Below, in pieces: positions 14,695 to 15,111 of a stretch of 15,111 bases of DNA. Location: contig CANESN010000007.1 in the NCBI GenBank assembly GCA_947441105.1, forward strand, positions 1 to 15,111. The letters are read 5' to 3'. Origin of the DNA: Micrococcales bacterium. Lineage in GTDB: Bacteria; Actinomycetota; Actinomycetes; Actinomycetales; Microbacteriaceae. Each line of letters begins with the position of its first letter. Position 1 is the first letter of the stretch. A model generated the notes under the pieces. That model had not been told where the DNA came from and did not search any database. It was given only the letters and a program-made list of their open reading frames with translations. The position numbers and the translations under genes are program-made.

Positions 14695-15111
14695 ATGAAA
14701 AGCATGCCGAAGATTCTTGTTGTTGTGCACGACATCGATGACCATCTCAATGAGATGGCTAACCCAATCGCTGAGGCCGGAATTCTCATGGACACCTGGG
14801 ATGTGCAAAATGACAGTGTCGGCCGCCCAGACTTAGAAAAGCTTGAGCAGTATTCGGGAGTCATTTCACTCGGTGCTCACGCGGGTGTTCTCGAGGAAGA
14901 GAAACATCCTTGGATGAGCCATGAGCGCAAGATTATGCAATGGGCGCTAGTCTCCGAGACTCCACTGCTTGGACTTTGCTTTGGTTCGCAGCTGCTCGCC
15001 TCGGCTGCCGGAGGTCGAGTCTATAAAGCCGAGACTGGCGAATTTGCTTGGACAAAAGTTGACATGTTGCCAGAAGCCTCTAACGATCCAGTGATCGGGG
15101 CTTTGGGTGAT
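14695..15111 (+). CDS. Class I glutamine amidotransferase (GMP-synthase-like), partial
   Basis: The first 139 residues are visible; the gene runs off the window end. The domain begins KILVVVHD and includes SGVISLGAHAGV (54-65), the oxyanion-side glycine region. TPLLGLCFGSQLLASAAGG (89-107) is the nucleophile elbow with Cys95 (GxCxGxQ). This is the stand-alone GATase1 type related to the GMP synthase glutaminase domain, several members of which are gamma-glutamyl-amine hydrolases or unassigned amidotransferases. The His-Glu dyad would lie downstream. The start is uncertain: ATG at 14695 is used, while GTG at 14671 (in frame, +8 residues) and ATG at 14704 are alternatives. Its acceptor substrate is unknown. 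Confidence 0.85.
   Translation, partial: MKSMPKILVVVHDIDDHLNEMANPIAEAGILMDTWDVQNDSVGRPDLEKLEQYSGVISLGAHAGVLEEEKHPWMSHERKIMQWALVSETPLLGLCFGSQLLASAAGGRVYKAETGEFAWTKVDMLPEASNDPVIGALGD

Overview
The window looks like chromosomal DNA from an actinobacterium of moderate GC content. The layout suggests a streamlined member of the Microbacteriaceae, such as the freshwater Luna/Rhodoluna/Aquiluna group. The reasons are the actinobacterial-type C50 carotenoid genes (a split, two-subunit lycopene cyclase next to a UbiA-type elongase), frequent GTG and TTG starts, very short spacers, 1-16 bp gene overlaps and several short or absent 5' leaders. The taxon is inferred; no rRNA or other marker is present.

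Layout. (1) 1-4662, minus strand: a branched-chain amino acid block transcribed ilvD-ilvB-ilvN-ilvC, with ilvC cut by the window start. It covers acetohydroxyacid synthase (both subunits), ketol-acid reductoisomerase and dihydroxyacid dehydratase. (2) 4701-8593, plus strand, divergent from ilvD across only 38 bp: crtB-crtI-crtYe-crtYf-crtEb, five overlapping genes for lycopene formation and conversion to a C50 carotenoid. No crtE (GGPP synthase) lies beside them. (3) 8590-10819, minus strand: an SprT-like zinc metalloprotease, a MalY/PatB-type C-S lyase/aminotransferase and a LysE/ArgO-type basic amino acid exporter. (4) 10858-11325, plus strand: a BCP/PrxQ peroxiredoxin. (5) 11322-13350, minus strand: a compact three-gene unit of an isochorismatase-fold hydrolase, a D-2-hydroxyacid dehydrogenase and an RhtB-type exporter. 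(6) 13406-13565: a decayed LysE-family gene in which only the N-terminal and C-terminal ends survive, in three reading frames. (7) 13688-15111, plus strand: a TMEM175-like membrane protein, an unrecognised two-helix membrane protein and the start of a class I glutamine amidotransferase.

Most of the window is ordinary core metabolism plus pigment synthesis. I found no CRISPR array, insertion sequence, tRNA, rRNA, phage gene or defence gene, and nothing that looks like a new multi-gene system. The most distinctive observations are the internally deleted LysE-family pseudogene, the clustering of three LysE-superfamily loci within 3.4 kb, the degenerate TMEM175 signature motif, and the 38-bp divergent promoter region shared by branched-chain amino acid and carotenoid genes. 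No stretch longer than 300 bases lacks a gene; the longest is 122 bases (13566-13687).
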